Below are positions 54,620-63,714 of a stretch of DNA of 64,000 nucleotides, piece after piece. The DNA is from Flavobacterium amniphilum (lineage in GTDB: Bacteria; Bacteroidota; Bacteroidia; Flavobacteriales; Flavobacteriaceae), in contig NZ_JAMLJL010000001.1 in NCBI RefSeq assembly GCF_023634845.1, forward strand, positions 124,001 through 188,000, read 5' to 3'. The notes below the pieces were generated by a model. It was given only the letters and a program-made list of their open reading frames with translations. It had not been told where the DNA came from and ran no database searches. The position numbers were made by a program, and so were the translations under genes. Each line of letters opens with the position of its first letter. Positions within the stretch are counted from its first letter, which is position 1.

Positions 54620-55252
54620 TTAAGGGATAAAGCTTATGGAGTTATTCATGAGTTTATTGTTATTTAAAACACTCCATATATTTTGTTTTAAAAACACCGT
54701 TTTCTTAGATTTAGACAGTTTCGTATTCGGGTTCTGGGCAGCAGCCACCTCTTTGTCAAAAGTATAAACTGCCGTGATGCTCGCTTTCGTCAAATCTTCC
54801 TTTCTGTCTTCATTTTTCGTCAGGTTTTTAGGTAACGGATAGGAAGCCATGCGTTCAAACTTTCCGTCCGTTTCTTTAAAATGAACCAGATTGTTCTTTT
54901 TATCAATTGTATTCAGGACCTTGTTGAGTGCCTCTATTGAAGCGTATGAAAAATTGATTTTGAAGATATAGTTACTGAAATCATGTGAGGTAGAAACATT
55001 GGAAATCCCTTTGATTTTAGACGCTTCGGTACGGAACCGGTTTAATTTCGATTTGATTTCCTCCTCATTCGGAATGGCAACCCCGTCGACTTCCTCCAGC
55101 ATGATGGCCGATTTCATCTTAAGCCATGAATCTGAAAAATCGATTACAAGACTGTAATCCCCCGATTGATCCTTGTTATGCTTAATTTTTTCGGTAATCT
55201 CAAAGCAGCCCGTGAGCAGAAAGAAAACACTTATTAAAACCATTTTTTTCAT
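54620..55252 (-). CDS. Lipoprotein of unknown function
   Basis: A 210-residue protein is read from ATG 55252, where MKKMVLISVFFLLTGC is a lipoprotein signal (Cys 16). An upstream in-frame ATG (55279) lies before the promoter box and is not used. The mature part is helical, with FSDSWLKMKSAIMLEE and FKINFSYASIEALNKVLNTI. A -7 box (TATTTTTG, 55257-55264) lies only 4 bp before the start codon, so the message would be nearly leaderless, or initiation may use the second ATG at 55243. Its function is unknown. Confidence 0.8.
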   Translation of the reverse strand: MKKMVLISVFFLLTGCFEITEKIKHNKDQSGDYSLVIDFSDSWLKMKSAIMLEEVDGVAIPNEEEIKSKLNRFRTEASKIKGISNVSTSHDFSNYIFKINFSYASIEALNKVLNTIDKKNNLVHFKETDGKFERMASYPLPKNLTKNEDRKEDLTKASITAVYTFDKEVAAAQNPNTKLSKSKKTVFLKQNIWSVLNNNKLMNNSISFIP

Positions 55253-55256
55253 GCTG

Positions 55257-55264
55257 CAAAAATA
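55257..55264 (-). promoter_or_regulatory. -7 promoter box very close to lipoprotein start
   Basis: TATTTTTG on the minus strand fits TAnnTTTG exactly and ends 4 bp before the ATG at 55252. Confidence 0.45.
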
Positions 55265-55321
55265 AGATATAATTAACATACTCCCATCATTTACAGGTTA
55301 AAGAATTTAATGCAAAATGAG

Positions 55322-55329
55322 TACCTTTA
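55322..55329 (+). promoter_or_regulatory. -7-like promoter box of hemB
   Basis: TACCTTTA fits TAnnTTTG at 7 of 8 positions. Its place 25 bp upstream of ATG 55355, and downstream of ATG 55310, supports the shorter hemB start. Confidence 0.45.
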
Positions 55330-55354
55330 CAGCCCAACATTTGAATATCAGAAT

Positions 55355-56353
55355 ATGTTTCCAATACACAGAGGCAGAAGATTGCGCGTGAACGAATCGA
55401 TCAGAAGTTTAGTCCGCGAAACCAGTTTAAGTCCGACCGATTTCATGTTTCCCATGTTTATCATGGAAGGAGAAAACAACCAGATTGAAGTTCCTTCAAT
55501 GCCAGGGATTTACCGCAGAACACTTGATTTAACCGTAGCAGAAGTAAAAGAACTTTACGCTTTGGGCATCAGGGCCGTTAATATCTATGTAAAAGTTAGC
55601 GACAATTTAAAAGACAATACGGGAAAAGAAGCCTGGAATCCGGAGGGGTTGATGCAAAATGCCATCCGCGCCATTAAGTCTGCCTGTCCTGAGATGATTG
55701 TCATGCCCGATGTAGCTTTGGATCCTTATTCGATTTACGGACACGACGGAATCATTGAAAACGGAGACGTAGCCAATGATGCCACCAACGAAGCCTTAGT
55801 AAAAATGGCCGTTTCCCATGCACAGGCCGGAGCCGATTTTGTGGCGCCGAGTGATATGATGGACGGGCGTGTATTGCGTTTGCGTCAGGGACTGGATGCT
55901 GCAGGTTTCCACAATGTGGGGATTATGAGTTATTCGGCCAAGTATGCTTCAGCTTTTTACGGGCCGTTCAGGGATGCATTGGACAGCGCTCCGAGAGAAG
56001 CCGATGTAGTGGTTCCGAAAGACAAGAAAACCTACCAGATGGATTATGCCAACCGTATTGAAGCCGTAAAAGAAGCATTATGGGATGTGGAAGAAGGCGC
56101 TGATATGGTGATGGTAAAACCCGGAATTGCCTATTTAGACATCGTACGTGAGGTAAAGAATGCCGTTGACGTGCCGGTAACCGTTTTCCATGTATCAGGT
56201 GAATATGCCATGATCAAAGCTGCTGCCGAAAGAGGATGGCTGGACCATGACAAGATCATGATGGAACAGCTGATGTGCATCAAACGTGCCGGAGCCAGTT
56301 TAATTTCGACTTATTTTGCCAAAGAGGCAGCCATTTTACTGAATAAAAAATAA
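55355..56353 (+). CDS. hemB: Delta-aminolevulinic acid dehydratase (porphobilinogen synthase), Mg-type
   Basis: This 332-residue enzyme (start MFPIHRGRRLRVNESIRSLV) condenses two ALA to porphobilinogen. The Schiff-base lysines are in SYSAKYASAFYGPF and MVMVKPGIAYLDIVRE. The metal loop reads DVALDPYSIYGHDG and lacks the Cys triad of zinc enzymes, so this is a Mg-dependent, allosteric-type HemB. A longer frame starts at 55310, but a -7 box lies between the two starts. It completes the heme set. Confidence 0.95.
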   Translation: MFPIHRGRRLRVNESIRSLVRETSLSPTDFMFPMFIMEGENNQIEVPSMPGIYRRTLDLTVAEVKELYALGIRAVNIYVKVSDNLKDNTGKEAWNPEGLMQNAIRAIKSACPEMIVMPDVALDPYSIYGHDGIIENGDVANDATNEALVKMAVSHAQAGADFVAPSDMMDGRVLRLRQGLDAAGFHNVGIMSYSAKYASAFYGPFRDALDSAPREADVVVPKDKKTYQMDYANRIEAVKEALWDVEEGADMVMVKPGIAYLDIVREVKNAVDVPVTVFHVSGEYAMIKAAAERGWLDHDKIMMEQLMCIKRAGASLISTYFAKEAAILLNKK

Positions 56354-56733
56354 TGAAATATATTGTCCTTGCAGTTGCTGCATTTACTCTTTTTTCGTGT
56401 GGGAAAGAAGAAAAAAAAGAATCATTGTATCCGGCCGAACAGGAAACCGTTCAGACACCTGTTGCATTAGGAAAGGAAATTTTTGAAGGTAAGGGTGTTT
56501 GTTATTCCTGCCATAAACCAGAGGTTAAAACCGTTGGTCCGGCGATAAAAGACATTGCCAAAATCTACAAGGAAAAAGGCGGAAGCATTGCTGAATTCCT
56601 GAAAGAGAAAAGTGAGCCAATTGTAGATCCGAGTCAGTATGCGACGATGAAAACCAATTTTGCCATTACGCGCAACCTTCCCGAAGAAGAATTAAAAGCA
56701 TTGGAAGCCTACATGCTCAGCTTTTCAAAATAG
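56353..56733 (+). CDS. Monohaem cytochrome c lipoprotein
   Basis: This 126-residue protein has a lipoprotein signal (MKYIVLAVAAFTLFSCGKEE, Cys 16), one haem motif CYSCH near residue 51, and a probable axial Met in YATMKTNFAI. It is a small membrane-anchored electron carrier. The start overlaps the hemB stop (TAATG), so cytochrome synthesis is coupled to haem supply. Confidence 0.88.
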   Translation: MKYIVLAVAAFTLFSCGKEEKKESLYPAEQETVQTPVALGKEIFEGKGVCYSCHKPEVKTVGPAIKDIAKIYKEKGGSIAEFLKEKSEPIVDPSQYATMKTNFAITRNLPEEELKALEAYMLSFSK

Positions 56734-56792
56734 CATAAGAATCAAGTCATCCCCGGATGGCTTTTTTTGTTTTAAATCCTTACTTTTATGCA

Positions 56793-57263
56793 ATGGAAAC
56801 TGCTTTTATACCCTCGCCGTTGGGCATTACAAAAATTGAAGGAGACGAGAACGGCATTGCTGTAATATCTGTTTTATCAGAAGGTACAGCAACCAAAAAA
56901 GTTCCGGTTGTTTTACAAGAAGCCATTACCCAACTTCAGGAATATTTTGAAGGAAAAAGAACCGAATTCACTTTTAAGCTCAATCCGCAGGGCACCGAGT
57001 TCCAGCAAAAAGTATGGCAGGAGTTGCTTAACATACCTTTTGGAAAAACAATGTCATATCTTGATTTATCCAAAAAGTTAGGCGATGTGAAAGCCATCCG
57101 TGCCGTGGCTTCGGCCAATGGTAAAAACCCGTTATGGATTGTAGTGCCGTGCCACAGAGTTATCGGAAGTGACGGATCGTTAACCGGTTACGCCGGCGGT
57201 TTGTGGCGGAAAAAATGGTTGTTGGAGCATGAGAGTCCGTCCCAGCAGCAAAGTTTGTTTTAA
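56793..57263 (+). CDS. ogt: Methylated-DNA-protein-cysteine methyltransferase (Ogt-like)
   Basis: This 156-residue repair protein (start METAFIPSPLG) transfers methyl or alkyl groups from O6-alkylguanine to its own Cys. The active-site motif is IVVPCHRVIG, with FQQKVWQELLNIPFGKTMSY and the DNA-binding helix VKAIRAVASANGKNP before it. An upstream ATG at 56757 adds 12 residues without family support. Confidence 0.93.
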   Translation: METAFIPSPLGITKIEGDENGIAVISVLSEGTATKKVPVVLQEAITQLQEYFEGKRTEFTFKLNPQGTEFQQKVWQELLNIPFGKTMSYLDLSKKLGDVKAIRAVASANGKNPLWIVVPCHRVIGSDGSLTGYAGGLWRKKWLLEHESPSQQQSLF

Positions 57264-57337
57264 TTTTTTCAGGGCAGATTACAAGATATCCCTACAATTC
57301 TTTACATTCGTAACATAAACGCCAAAATGCCATTGTT

Positions 57338-58051
57338 ATGCTTGACAAAATACAGCTCGACAACATTCTTTTTCTCGACATAGAAACCGTTCCTGAATTT
57401 GAGAACTTCACCGATCTGGATGAAACCAAAAAAGAACTGTTCGATCTTAAAACCAGATACCAGCGTAAGGACGATTTTACGTCAGAAGAATTTTATGACC
57501 GTGCGGGAATTTGGGCCGAGTTTGGAAAAATCATCTGCATCTCTGTAGGTTACTTTACCTTAAAAGGAGACATCAGGCATTTCAGGGTTACTTCCTTCTT
57601 TGGAGACGAAATCAAAATACTCAAAGACTTCTCGAACTTACTCAATAATCATTTCAGTTTGGCGCAACATGTTTTGTGTGGTCATAATGCCAAAGAATTT
57701 GACTTTCCGTTTATTGCGCGGAGAATGATTATACACAACATCCAAATTCCGCAAAAATTGAATTTATTTGGAAAGAAACCTTGGGAAGTGCCCCATCTGG
57801 ATACTTTGGAATTATGGAAGTTTGGAGATTTCAAGCATTACACATCCCTAAAATTACTGACCAATGTGTTAGGCATCCAGTCGCCTAAAGATGATATTGA
57901 CGGCAGTGAAGTGGCCCGTGTATTTTATGTGGATAATGACATCGACCGAATCGTGACTTATTGTGAGAAAGACGTGATTGCCGTGGCCCAGATTTTACTT
58001 CGGTTAAGAAGAGAAGATTTGTTGATTGAAGATGAAATTATTCATGTGTAA
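57338..58051 (+). CDS. Predicted 3'-5' exonuclease, DnaQ/PolB-like
   Basis: This 237-residue protein shows the DEDD exonuclease motifs: ILFLDIETVPE (Exo I, residues about 10-20), CGHNAKEFDFPFIARRM (Exo II) and DIDRIVTYCEKDVIAVAQI (Exo III). No polymerase domain is present. It may proofread or degrade DNA or RNA. Stand-alone gene in its own unit. Confidence 0.88.
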   Translation: MLDKIQLDNILFLDIETVPEFENFTDLDETKKELFDLKTRYQRKDDFTSEEFYDRAGIWAEFGKIICISVGYFTLKGDIRHFRVTSFFGDEIKILKDFSNLLNNHFSLAQHVLCGHNAKEFDFPFIARRMIIHNIQIPQKLNLFGKKPWEVPHLDTLELWKFGDFKHYTSLKLLTNVLGIQSPKDDIDGSEVARVFYVDNDIDRIVTYCEKDVIAVAQILLRLRREDLLIEDEIIHV

Positions 58052-58115
58052 GGCATTCTAATCCGAAAACACATTGCGTATAAAAAATTAAATATCTTTA
58101 CAAAAAATACACTTT

Positions 58116-59555
58116 ATGGTTTTAAGCAGATTTTGGCTCGTAATTTTTATTTCATCTATTCTATTTGTGGTGGTAAGTTTATTTACCGGAAACAGTTATT
58201 CGATTGATTATGTATTGAACGGAAAGAAAGACGAACCCATCTTAGTTTCGGAGAAATATTTAAACCAGGTACCAAAATTTATTGCCGACAGCATTGAAAA
58301 AGCGCCGGACATGACCATGGTGGTCAACCGTGACACCATTAATGCCGATACTACCTATGTATACAAAAACCAAACTGTAAAAGTTTTTAGCGGTGTACAA
58401 AAATCGGATGGATTATTACCCACCTGTAAAAACAGTTTAATTGATTTAATTATTCCTTTGATTGCTTACTTAGCCTTCTTCTGTGGGTTAATGGAATTGC
58501 TGATTATATCGGGAGCTTCGGAAAAATTAGCTTCAAAGTTAAGTCCGGTTTTTGCCAAAGTCTTCCCTACTGTTCCAAAAAACCATGAATCGATATCGTA
58601 TATGACGCTGAATTTTGCGGCTAATTTCCTTGGATTGGATTCGGCGGCAACCCCTTTTGGTTTAAAAGCCATGGAAAGTTTACAGGAAATCAATCCCGAA
58701 AAAGACAAAGCCAGCGATGCCCAGATTATGTTCATGTGTTTGCATGCTGCGGGATTGACCTTGATTCCGACATCCATCATTGGTTACCGTGCTGCAGAAA
58801 ATGCATCCAACCCGGCCGATGTGATGCTACCTTGTATTATTACTTCATTTGTGGGAACAATAGCCGCTTTTATATTGGTGGGTATCAAACAACGTATTAA
58901 TTTCAAGAGCGCTTCTTTAATTGTTGCTATTACAACCATTATTGCGGCGATTGCCGGATTGTTGTTTTATATTAACCGGTTGGATTTAATCGGTAAGAAC
59001 TATTTCACCGGGAACCTTTCCGGATTGATGTTGATTTCCATTATTGCCATCACTTTGATTTTTGCTTTTAAGCATGAGAAAAAGTTCAGTGAGAAAGGCA
59101 CAACCATCTTCGATACATTTGTTGACGGCGCCAAAAACGGGTTGAATACCGGGGTCAAGATATTTCCTTATGTGATGGGAATGTTAGTTGCCATTTCTTT
59201 CTTCCGCAACAGTGGTTTATTCGAAATTATCAGCAACGGGATTTCCTTTATTTTCTCGAATATCGGGGTGAGTAAACAAATCACTGATTCGTTGCCGGTA
59301 GCCATGTTACGACCGTTCAGCTCGGGAGGTTCGAGAGGATTCATGATTGATGCGATGCGTAATTTCGGTCCGGATTCCTTCACGGGACGTTTAGCTTGTA
59401 TTTTTCAATGCAGTGCCGAAACCACCTTCTATGTGATTGCCGTATATTTTGGTTCGGTAAATATTAAAAATACCCGTTATACTTTAGGCATGATGTTACT
59501 GGTTGATTTGATTTGTGTTATCACGGCCATTATGGTAGCCAGCTGGTTTTTTTAA
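58116..59555 (+). CDS. Multi-pass membrane protein, fused SpmA/SpmB-type nucleoside-recognition (GATE) domains
   Basis: This 479-residue protein has about ten hydrophobic helices. The first half resembles SpmA (AYLAFFCGLMELLIISGASE, then MTLNFAANFLGLDSAATPFG), the second SpmB (FVDGAKNGLNTGVKIFPYVM then RPFSSGGSRGFMIDAMR). This fused form is common in Bacteroidota. It is an inner-membrane protein whose substrate is unknown; GATE domains may transport ions or nucleosides. Confidence 0.9.
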   Translation: MVLSRFWLVIFISSILFVVVSLFTGNSYSIDYVLNGKKDEPILVSEKYLNQVPKFIADSIEKAPDMTMVVNRDTINADTTYVYKNQTVKVFSGVQKSDGLLPTCKNSLIDLIIPLIAYLAFFCGLMELLIISGASEKLASKLSPVFAKVFPTVPKNHESISYMTLNFAANFLGLDSAATPFGLKAMESLQEINPEKDKASDAQIMFMCLHAAGLTLIPTSIIGYRAAENASNPADVMLPCIITSFVGTIAAFILVGIKQRINFKSASLIVAITTIIAAIAGLLFYINRLDLIGKNYFTGNLSGLMLISIIAITLIFAFKHEKKFSEKGTTIFDTFVDGAKNGLNTGVKIFPYVMGMLVAISFFRNSGLFEIISNGISFIFSNIGVSKQITDSLPVAMLRPFSSGGSRGFMIDAMRNFGPDSFTGRLACIFQCSAETTFYVIAVYFGSVNIKNTRYTLGMMLLVDLICVITAIMVASWFF

Positions 59556-59662
59556 TCTTGTAAGAGGTTATTCATATTTACAATAAATTAATCTGAAAAA
59601 ACCATTTTTTTGGACTGGTTATGAACAAATTTGCTAATTTTATCCCGCCCAAATTTATGAAT

Positions 59663-60592
59663 ATGAAAAAATCTACTTTAGCCTTACTGGCCCTGTTTTT
59701 TCTGATGCCGGTTATTTCTTTTGCGCAAGATGAAGTAATCGAGAGTGATATCAATGCTGAGAATCCGCAGAAAGTAAAAATTTTAGATCTTTCCAATAAG
59801 CAACTTACCAAAATACCGCCGGAAATTGGAAGGTTTGTCAATGTTGAGAAATTGTACCTTAGAAACAATCAGATTGTTTCATTGCCGATTGAAATCAGTA
59901 AACTGGTAAAGCTGAAAGAATTGTATCTGAATAACAATCAGATCCAGAGATTCCCAATCGAAATCTGTAAGCTGATCACACTTGAAAAACTGGAATTGAG
60001 CCGTAATAAAATGGAATATGTTTCGACTTCAATTGCCAAGTTGACCCGATTGAAAAAACTTGATCTAAGCAATAATAAAATTGATGAGTTACCGGCAGAA
60101 ATGGCTGGATTGGTTAATTTAACCGAGTTGAACTTTTCGACGAATACCATCAAAGCTATTTTCCCCGGATTTGAAAACTGCCGATCTTTAAAAGTGTTGA
60201 ATGCAGGAGGCAACCGGATTGAGATCCTTCCGGCTGAAGTAGGAGCTTTAACAAACCTGACTTCATTATCGGTTAACCAAAACAGGATTAGTGTACTTCC
60301 GAATGAGATTGGTAACCTTGCCAATTTACAGACACTCAATGTAGAGAAAAACCTGATCCGTAAAATACCGAATTCTATAGGTAACCTGGTTCAATTAAAA
60401 GTCGTTGATCTTGACGAAAACCAATTGAAGTCACTTCCTGAAGAAATGATCAATCTCGTAGCATTAAAAGAGTTGTATTTAGGAACAAACCCTTGGGCCA
60501 TATTCCCGGACAACTTAAAACCTTTATTGGAAAAAATGCTTTACGGTCAATCCGATTTAGTAAAAAAACTGGTGACAACACCAAAGCCATAA
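59663..60592 (+). CDS. Secreted leucine-rich-repeat protein
   Basis: A 309-residue protein from ATG 59663 (MKKSTLALLALFFLMPVISF signal peptide). A -7-like box (TAATTTTA, 59635-59642) lies just upstream, ruling out an earlier ATG at 59621. The body is about ten leucine-rich repeats of 23 residues, of the pattern LxxLxLxxNxIxxLPxEIxx. It ends with a short Lys-rich tail. LRR proteins usually bind other proteins; the partner is unknown. Confidence 0.9.
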   Translation: MKKSTLALLALFFLMPVISFAQDEVIESDINAENPQKVKILDLSNKQLTKIPPEIGRFVNVEKLYLRNNQIVSLPIEISKLVKLKELYLNNNQIQRFPIEICKLITLEKLELSRNKMEYVSTSIAKLTRLKKLDLSNNKIDELPAEMAGLVNLTELNFSTNTIKAIFPGFENCRSLKVLNAGGNRIEILPAEVGALTNLTSLSVNQNRISVLPNEIGNLANLQTLNVEKNLIRKIPNSIGNLVQLKVVDLDENQLKSLPEEMINLVALKELYLGTNPWAIFPDNLKPLLEKMLYGQSDLVKKLVTTPKP

Positions 60593-60597
60593 AATTC

Positions 60598-60627
60598 TTA
60601 AAGCCGATTTCCAATCGGCTTTTTTAG
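60598..60627 (+). terminator. Intrinsic terminator after the LRR gene
   Basis: AAAGCCGATT and AATCGGCTTT form a 10-bp stem with a short loop, followed by TTTT. Confidence 0.8.
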
Positions 60628-60637
60628 TAATAATTAG

Positions 60638-60645
60638 TATCTTTA
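60638..60645 (+). promoter_or_regulatory. -7-like promoter box of fumarase gene
   Basis: TATCTTTA fits TAnnTTTG at 7 of 8 positions and lies 19 bp upstream of the start codon at 60665. Confidence 0.4.
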
Positions 60646-60664
60646 CGCAACAAAAAATAACTCC

Positions 60665-62266
60665 ATGGACTTTATATACCAAGACCCTTATCCTATTTTA
60701 AAGGATGATACACAATACAAGAAATTAACCTCTGATTATGTAAAAGTTGAGCAGTTGGGTGACCGTGAAATTTTAACAGTAGATCCCAAGGGGTTGGAAT
60801 TATTGGCTCAGGAAGCCATGAATGATGTTTCTTTCATGTTGCGTTCGGCGCATTTACAAAAACTGAAAAATATTATTGACGATCCGGAAGCTACCGATAA
60901 TGACCGTTTTGTTGCGTACAACTTATTACAGAATGCAGCGGTTGCCGTTGACGGTGAATTACCTTCATGCCAGGATACCGGAACGGCTATTGTCATGGCT
61001 AAAAAAGGAGAAAGTGTATACACCGGTGCAGATGACGGTGAATGGTTATCAAAAGGAATTTTCAATACGTTCCAGAACAAAAACCTACGCTATTCACAAA
61101 TTGTTCCCATCTCAATGTTTGAGGAGAAAAATTCAGGTTCGAACCTTCCGGCGCAAATTGATATTTATGCCAAAAAAGGATCATCGTATGAGTTTTTATT
61201 TTTGACCAAAGGTGGTGGATCGGCGAATAAAACCTTCTTATACCAAAAAACAAAATCATTACTGAATGATAAATCGATGGAAGAATTCATCCGTGAAAAA
61301 ATCATGGATTTAGGTACGGCTGCGTGTCCACCATACCACTTGGCCATCGTTATCGGAGGTACATCAGCAGAAGCAAACTTAGCGGCAGTTAAAAAAGCAT
61401 CGGCAGGATATTTCAATAATTTGCCTACTTCCGGAAACATGTCGGGTCAGGCCTTCCGTGATTTGGAATGGGAAGCAAGAGTTCAGCAAATTTGCCAGGA
61501 GAGCCAGATTGGAGCACAATTTGGCGGTAAATACTTAACACACGATGTACGTGTGATCCGTTTGCCACGTCATGCTGCGTCCTGTCCGGTTGGAATGGGA
61601 GTATCGTGTTCTGCAGACAGAAACATCAAAGGAAAAATTACCCAAGACGGTATTTTCTTAGAGCAACTGGAAACCAATCCGAAGCAATATTTACCGGAAA
61701 CAGCCCCGCATTTAGAACCGGCTGTCGAAGTTAATCTGAACCGTCCGATGCAGGAAGTATTGGCCGAGCTTTCAAAATACCCAATCAAAACCCGTTTAAA
61801 ACTTAACGGAACTTTAATTGTAGCCCGTGACATTGCACATGCAAAAATCAAAGAATTACTCGATGCCGGAAAACCGATGCCAGAGTATTTCAAGAATCAT
61901 CCTGTATATTACGCAGGTCCGGCAAAGACTCCGGATGGAATGGCTTCTGGAAGTTTTGGTCCAACAACGGCTGGACGTATGGATGTTTACGTTGACGAAT
62001 TCCAGGCGGCAGGCGGAAGCATGATTATGCTTGCCAAAGGAAACCGCAGTAAAGATGTGATGAATGCGTGTAACAAATACGGAGGATTCTATTTAGGATC
62101 GATTGGTGGTCCTGCTGCAATTTTGGCCAAAGAAAACATCTTATCGGTTGAAGTGGTTGATTTTGAAGAATTAGGAATGGAAGCCGTACGTAAGATTGAA
62201 GTAAAAGATTTCCCGGCTTTCATCATAACGGATGATAAAGGAAATGATTTCTTTTCCAACTTATAA
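60665..62266 (+). CDS. Fumarate hydratase class I (iron-sulphur)
   Basis: This 533-residue class I fumarase interconverts fumarate and malate. Both the alpha and beta parts are on one chain. Cluster cysteines are likely those in [13 protein letters not shown] and [14 protein letters not shown] plus a third in [35 protein letters not shown] is a C-terminal signature. Oxygen-sensitive; used in the TCA cycle. Confidence 0.95.
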   Translation: MDFIYQDPYPILKDDTQYKKLTSDYVKVEQLGDREILTVDPKGLELLAQEAMNDVSFMLRSAHLQKLKNIIDDPEATDNDRFVAYNLLQNAAVAVDGELPSCQDTGTAIVMAKKGESVYTGADDGEWLSKGIFNTFQNKNLRYSQIVPISMFEEKNSGSNLPAQIDIYAKKGSSYEFLFLTKGGGSANKTFLYQKTKSLLNDKSMEEFIREKIMDLGTAACPPYHLAIVIGGTSAEANLAAVKKASAGYFNNLPTSGNMSGQAFRDLEWEARVQQICQESQIGAQFGGKYLTHDVRVIRLPRHAASCPVGMGVSCSADRNIKGKITQDGIFLEQLETNPKQYLPETAPHLEPAVEVNLNRPMQEVLAELSKYPIKTRLKLNGTLIVARDIAHAKIKELLDAGKPMPEYFKNHPVYYAGPAKTPDGMASGSFGPTTAGRMDVYVDEFQAAGGSMIMLAKGNRSKDVMNACNKYGGFYLGSIGGPAAILAKENILSVEVVDFEELGMEAVRKIEVKDFPAFIITDDKGNDFFSNL

Positions 62267-62291
62267 GATTTACAAAATAATTTATAAAAGA

Positions 62292-62327
62292 GAAAACCCC
62301 GGAGATGAACTTCGGGGTTTATTTTTA
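62292..62327 (+). terminator. Intrinsic terminator after fumarase
   Basis: AAACCCCG (62294-62301) and CGGGGTTT (62313-62320) form an 8-bp stem followed by ATTTTTAT. Confidence 0.75.
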
Positions 62328-62348
62328 TATGAATCTCAAAATCGATAA

Positions 62349-63515
62349 CTATTCAACATACAATACCAATCCTTTCAGGTAATGTCCTTCCGGGTGGTAA
62401 ATATTTGTTGGATGATCAGGTCCTTGGGACAATTTGTGCAGAACCCTGATATTTCTTCCAGTTTCAATCGCAGCAGCAGCTACCGTATTGTAAAACAACA
62501 CATCATCGATTACCTGCGAACAGGAGAATGTGAACAAAATTCCTTTGGGAGCCAATGCTTTTAATCCGGCAATGTTCAAACGTTTGTATGCTTGGGTAGC
62601 CGTATGCTTGCTTTTGATACTTTTTGCAAAAGCCGGTGGATCCAGAACAATCACATCATATTGTTGGGTATGTTCTTTCATGAATTCGAATACATCTGAA
62701 GCAACCGGACTATGATTAGACCCAGGGAAATTCAACTGCATGTTTTTATCGGCCAGATCAACGGCTTTTTGGGATATATCAACAGAAGTTACCAATTCGG
62801 CACCGGCACTCATGGCATAGATAGAAAAACCTCCGGTATAACAGAATGTATTTAACACCTTTTTACCTTTCGCGTATTCACCCAAAAGTTTACGGTTATC
62901 TCTCTGATCCAAAAAGAAACCTGTTTTTTGACCTTCCACCCAGTTTACGGCAAAGAGGATATTGTTTTCTTTTGCAACCGTATCAGTAGTGTCACCGAAA
63001 AGGAAAAAGTCTTTTCCGGTATTAGGTAGTGTACCGCTGCTTTTGCAGTAAACAGTTGTACAATGTTCAGGGAAATTGGTTTTGATTGCTTCCGCTATTT
63101 TTTCGATTTGGTAATAAATTCCGGAAGAATGTGCCTGTAATACCCAGTTCTTATCGTAATAATCGATAATCAAACCCGGAATACCGTCACCTTCACCATG
63201 GATCAAACGGAAAGCATTTGTAACTTCCAGATCCAATAATTTCAGTCGGAGTTCCCAGGCTGATTCCAGTTTTTCTTTCCAGAACGTTTCCGAAAAAGTT
63301 TCTTTGGCAAACATCAGAATACGGACCACGATACTTCCTTTATCACTAAAGTAACCGGTACCCAGATGGTTGTTATTGGAATCGACCACATCGATCATTT
63401 CACCATCGTTGATTTCCTGTGTCACACCATAAACGGCTCCACTGAAAACCCAGGGATGGCGTCGTTGAATTGATTTTTCTTTACCTGCTTTTAAGATAAC
63501 TTTCGGATAGGACAT
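62349..63515 (-). CDS. rlmI: Class I SAM-dependent methyltransferase with PUA domain (RlmI-like)
   Basis: This 388-residue protein has an N-terminal PUA-like domain (about 1-75, KSIQRRHPWVFSGAVYGVTQ), an RlmI-type central domain and a SAM-binding core with VLNTFCYTGGFSIYAMSAGA near residue 220 and DPPAFAKS near residue 295. Members methylate C5 of a 23S rRNA cytosine; the exact position is not provable here. The catalytic Cys is in FSCSQVIDD. Confidence 0.9.
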   Translation of the reverse strand: MSYPKVILKAGKEKSIQRRHPWVFSGAVYGVTQEINDGEMIDVVDSNNNHLGTGYFSDKGSIVVRILMFAKETFSETFWKEKLESAWELRLKLLDLEVTNAFRLIHGEGDGIPGLIIDYYDKNWVLQAHSSGIYYQIEKIAEAIKTNFPEHCTTVYCKSSGTLPNTGKDFFLFGDTTDTVAKENNILFAVNWVEGQKTGFFLDQRDNRKLLGEYAKGKKVLNTFCYTGGFSIYAMSAGAELVTSVDISQKAVDLADKNMQLNFPGSNHSPVASDVFEFMKEHTQQYDVIVLDPPAFAKSIKSKHTATQAYKRLNIAGLKALAPKGILFTFSCSQVIDDVLFYNTVAAAAIETGRNIRVLHKLSQGPDHPTNIYHPEGHYLKGLVLYVE

Positions 63516-63532
63516 TTTGTATGAGTTTAGAT

Positions 63533-63622
63533 GCGTGAGGGATGGAAGCAGTCTACCGTGTAGCGCGTACAGCCCGGCCGTTTTTTGTCCTGAATCCCTT
63601 CAGGGGCAAAAAAAGGACACGC
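63533..63622. other. Folded intergenic element, candidate structured RNA or dispersed repeat
   Basis: This G+C-rich 90-bp block stands out from its A+T-rich surroundings. GCGTG (63533-63537) pairs with CACGC (63618-63622) to close it, and inside is a long imperfect hairpin: TTTTTTG, CCTGAA, a loop TCCC, TTCAGG and CAAAAAA. It also has GAGGGATGGAAGC and ACAGCCCGG, segments I recall from intergenic elements repeated in Flavobacterium genomes (possibly the Flavo-1-type RNA; this is memory, not shown). It lies upstream of rlmI between two leftward genes. Confidence 0.55.
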
Positions 63623-63657
63623 CCAAATTATTTTGCAAAGCTATGATTTATTTTAAT

Positions 63658-63690
63658 AAAAAAAGAGGCTGATTGCCCAACCTCTTCTCT
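63658..63690 (-). terminator. Intrinsic terminator of the T9SS-target gene
   Basis: On the minus strand AAGAGG, a loop of about 12 bases and CCTCTT precede a T run. It follows the stop codon at 63715. Confidence 0.7.
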
Positions 63691-63714
63691 CGTTTTATAG
63701 TTTGAATTATTTGA

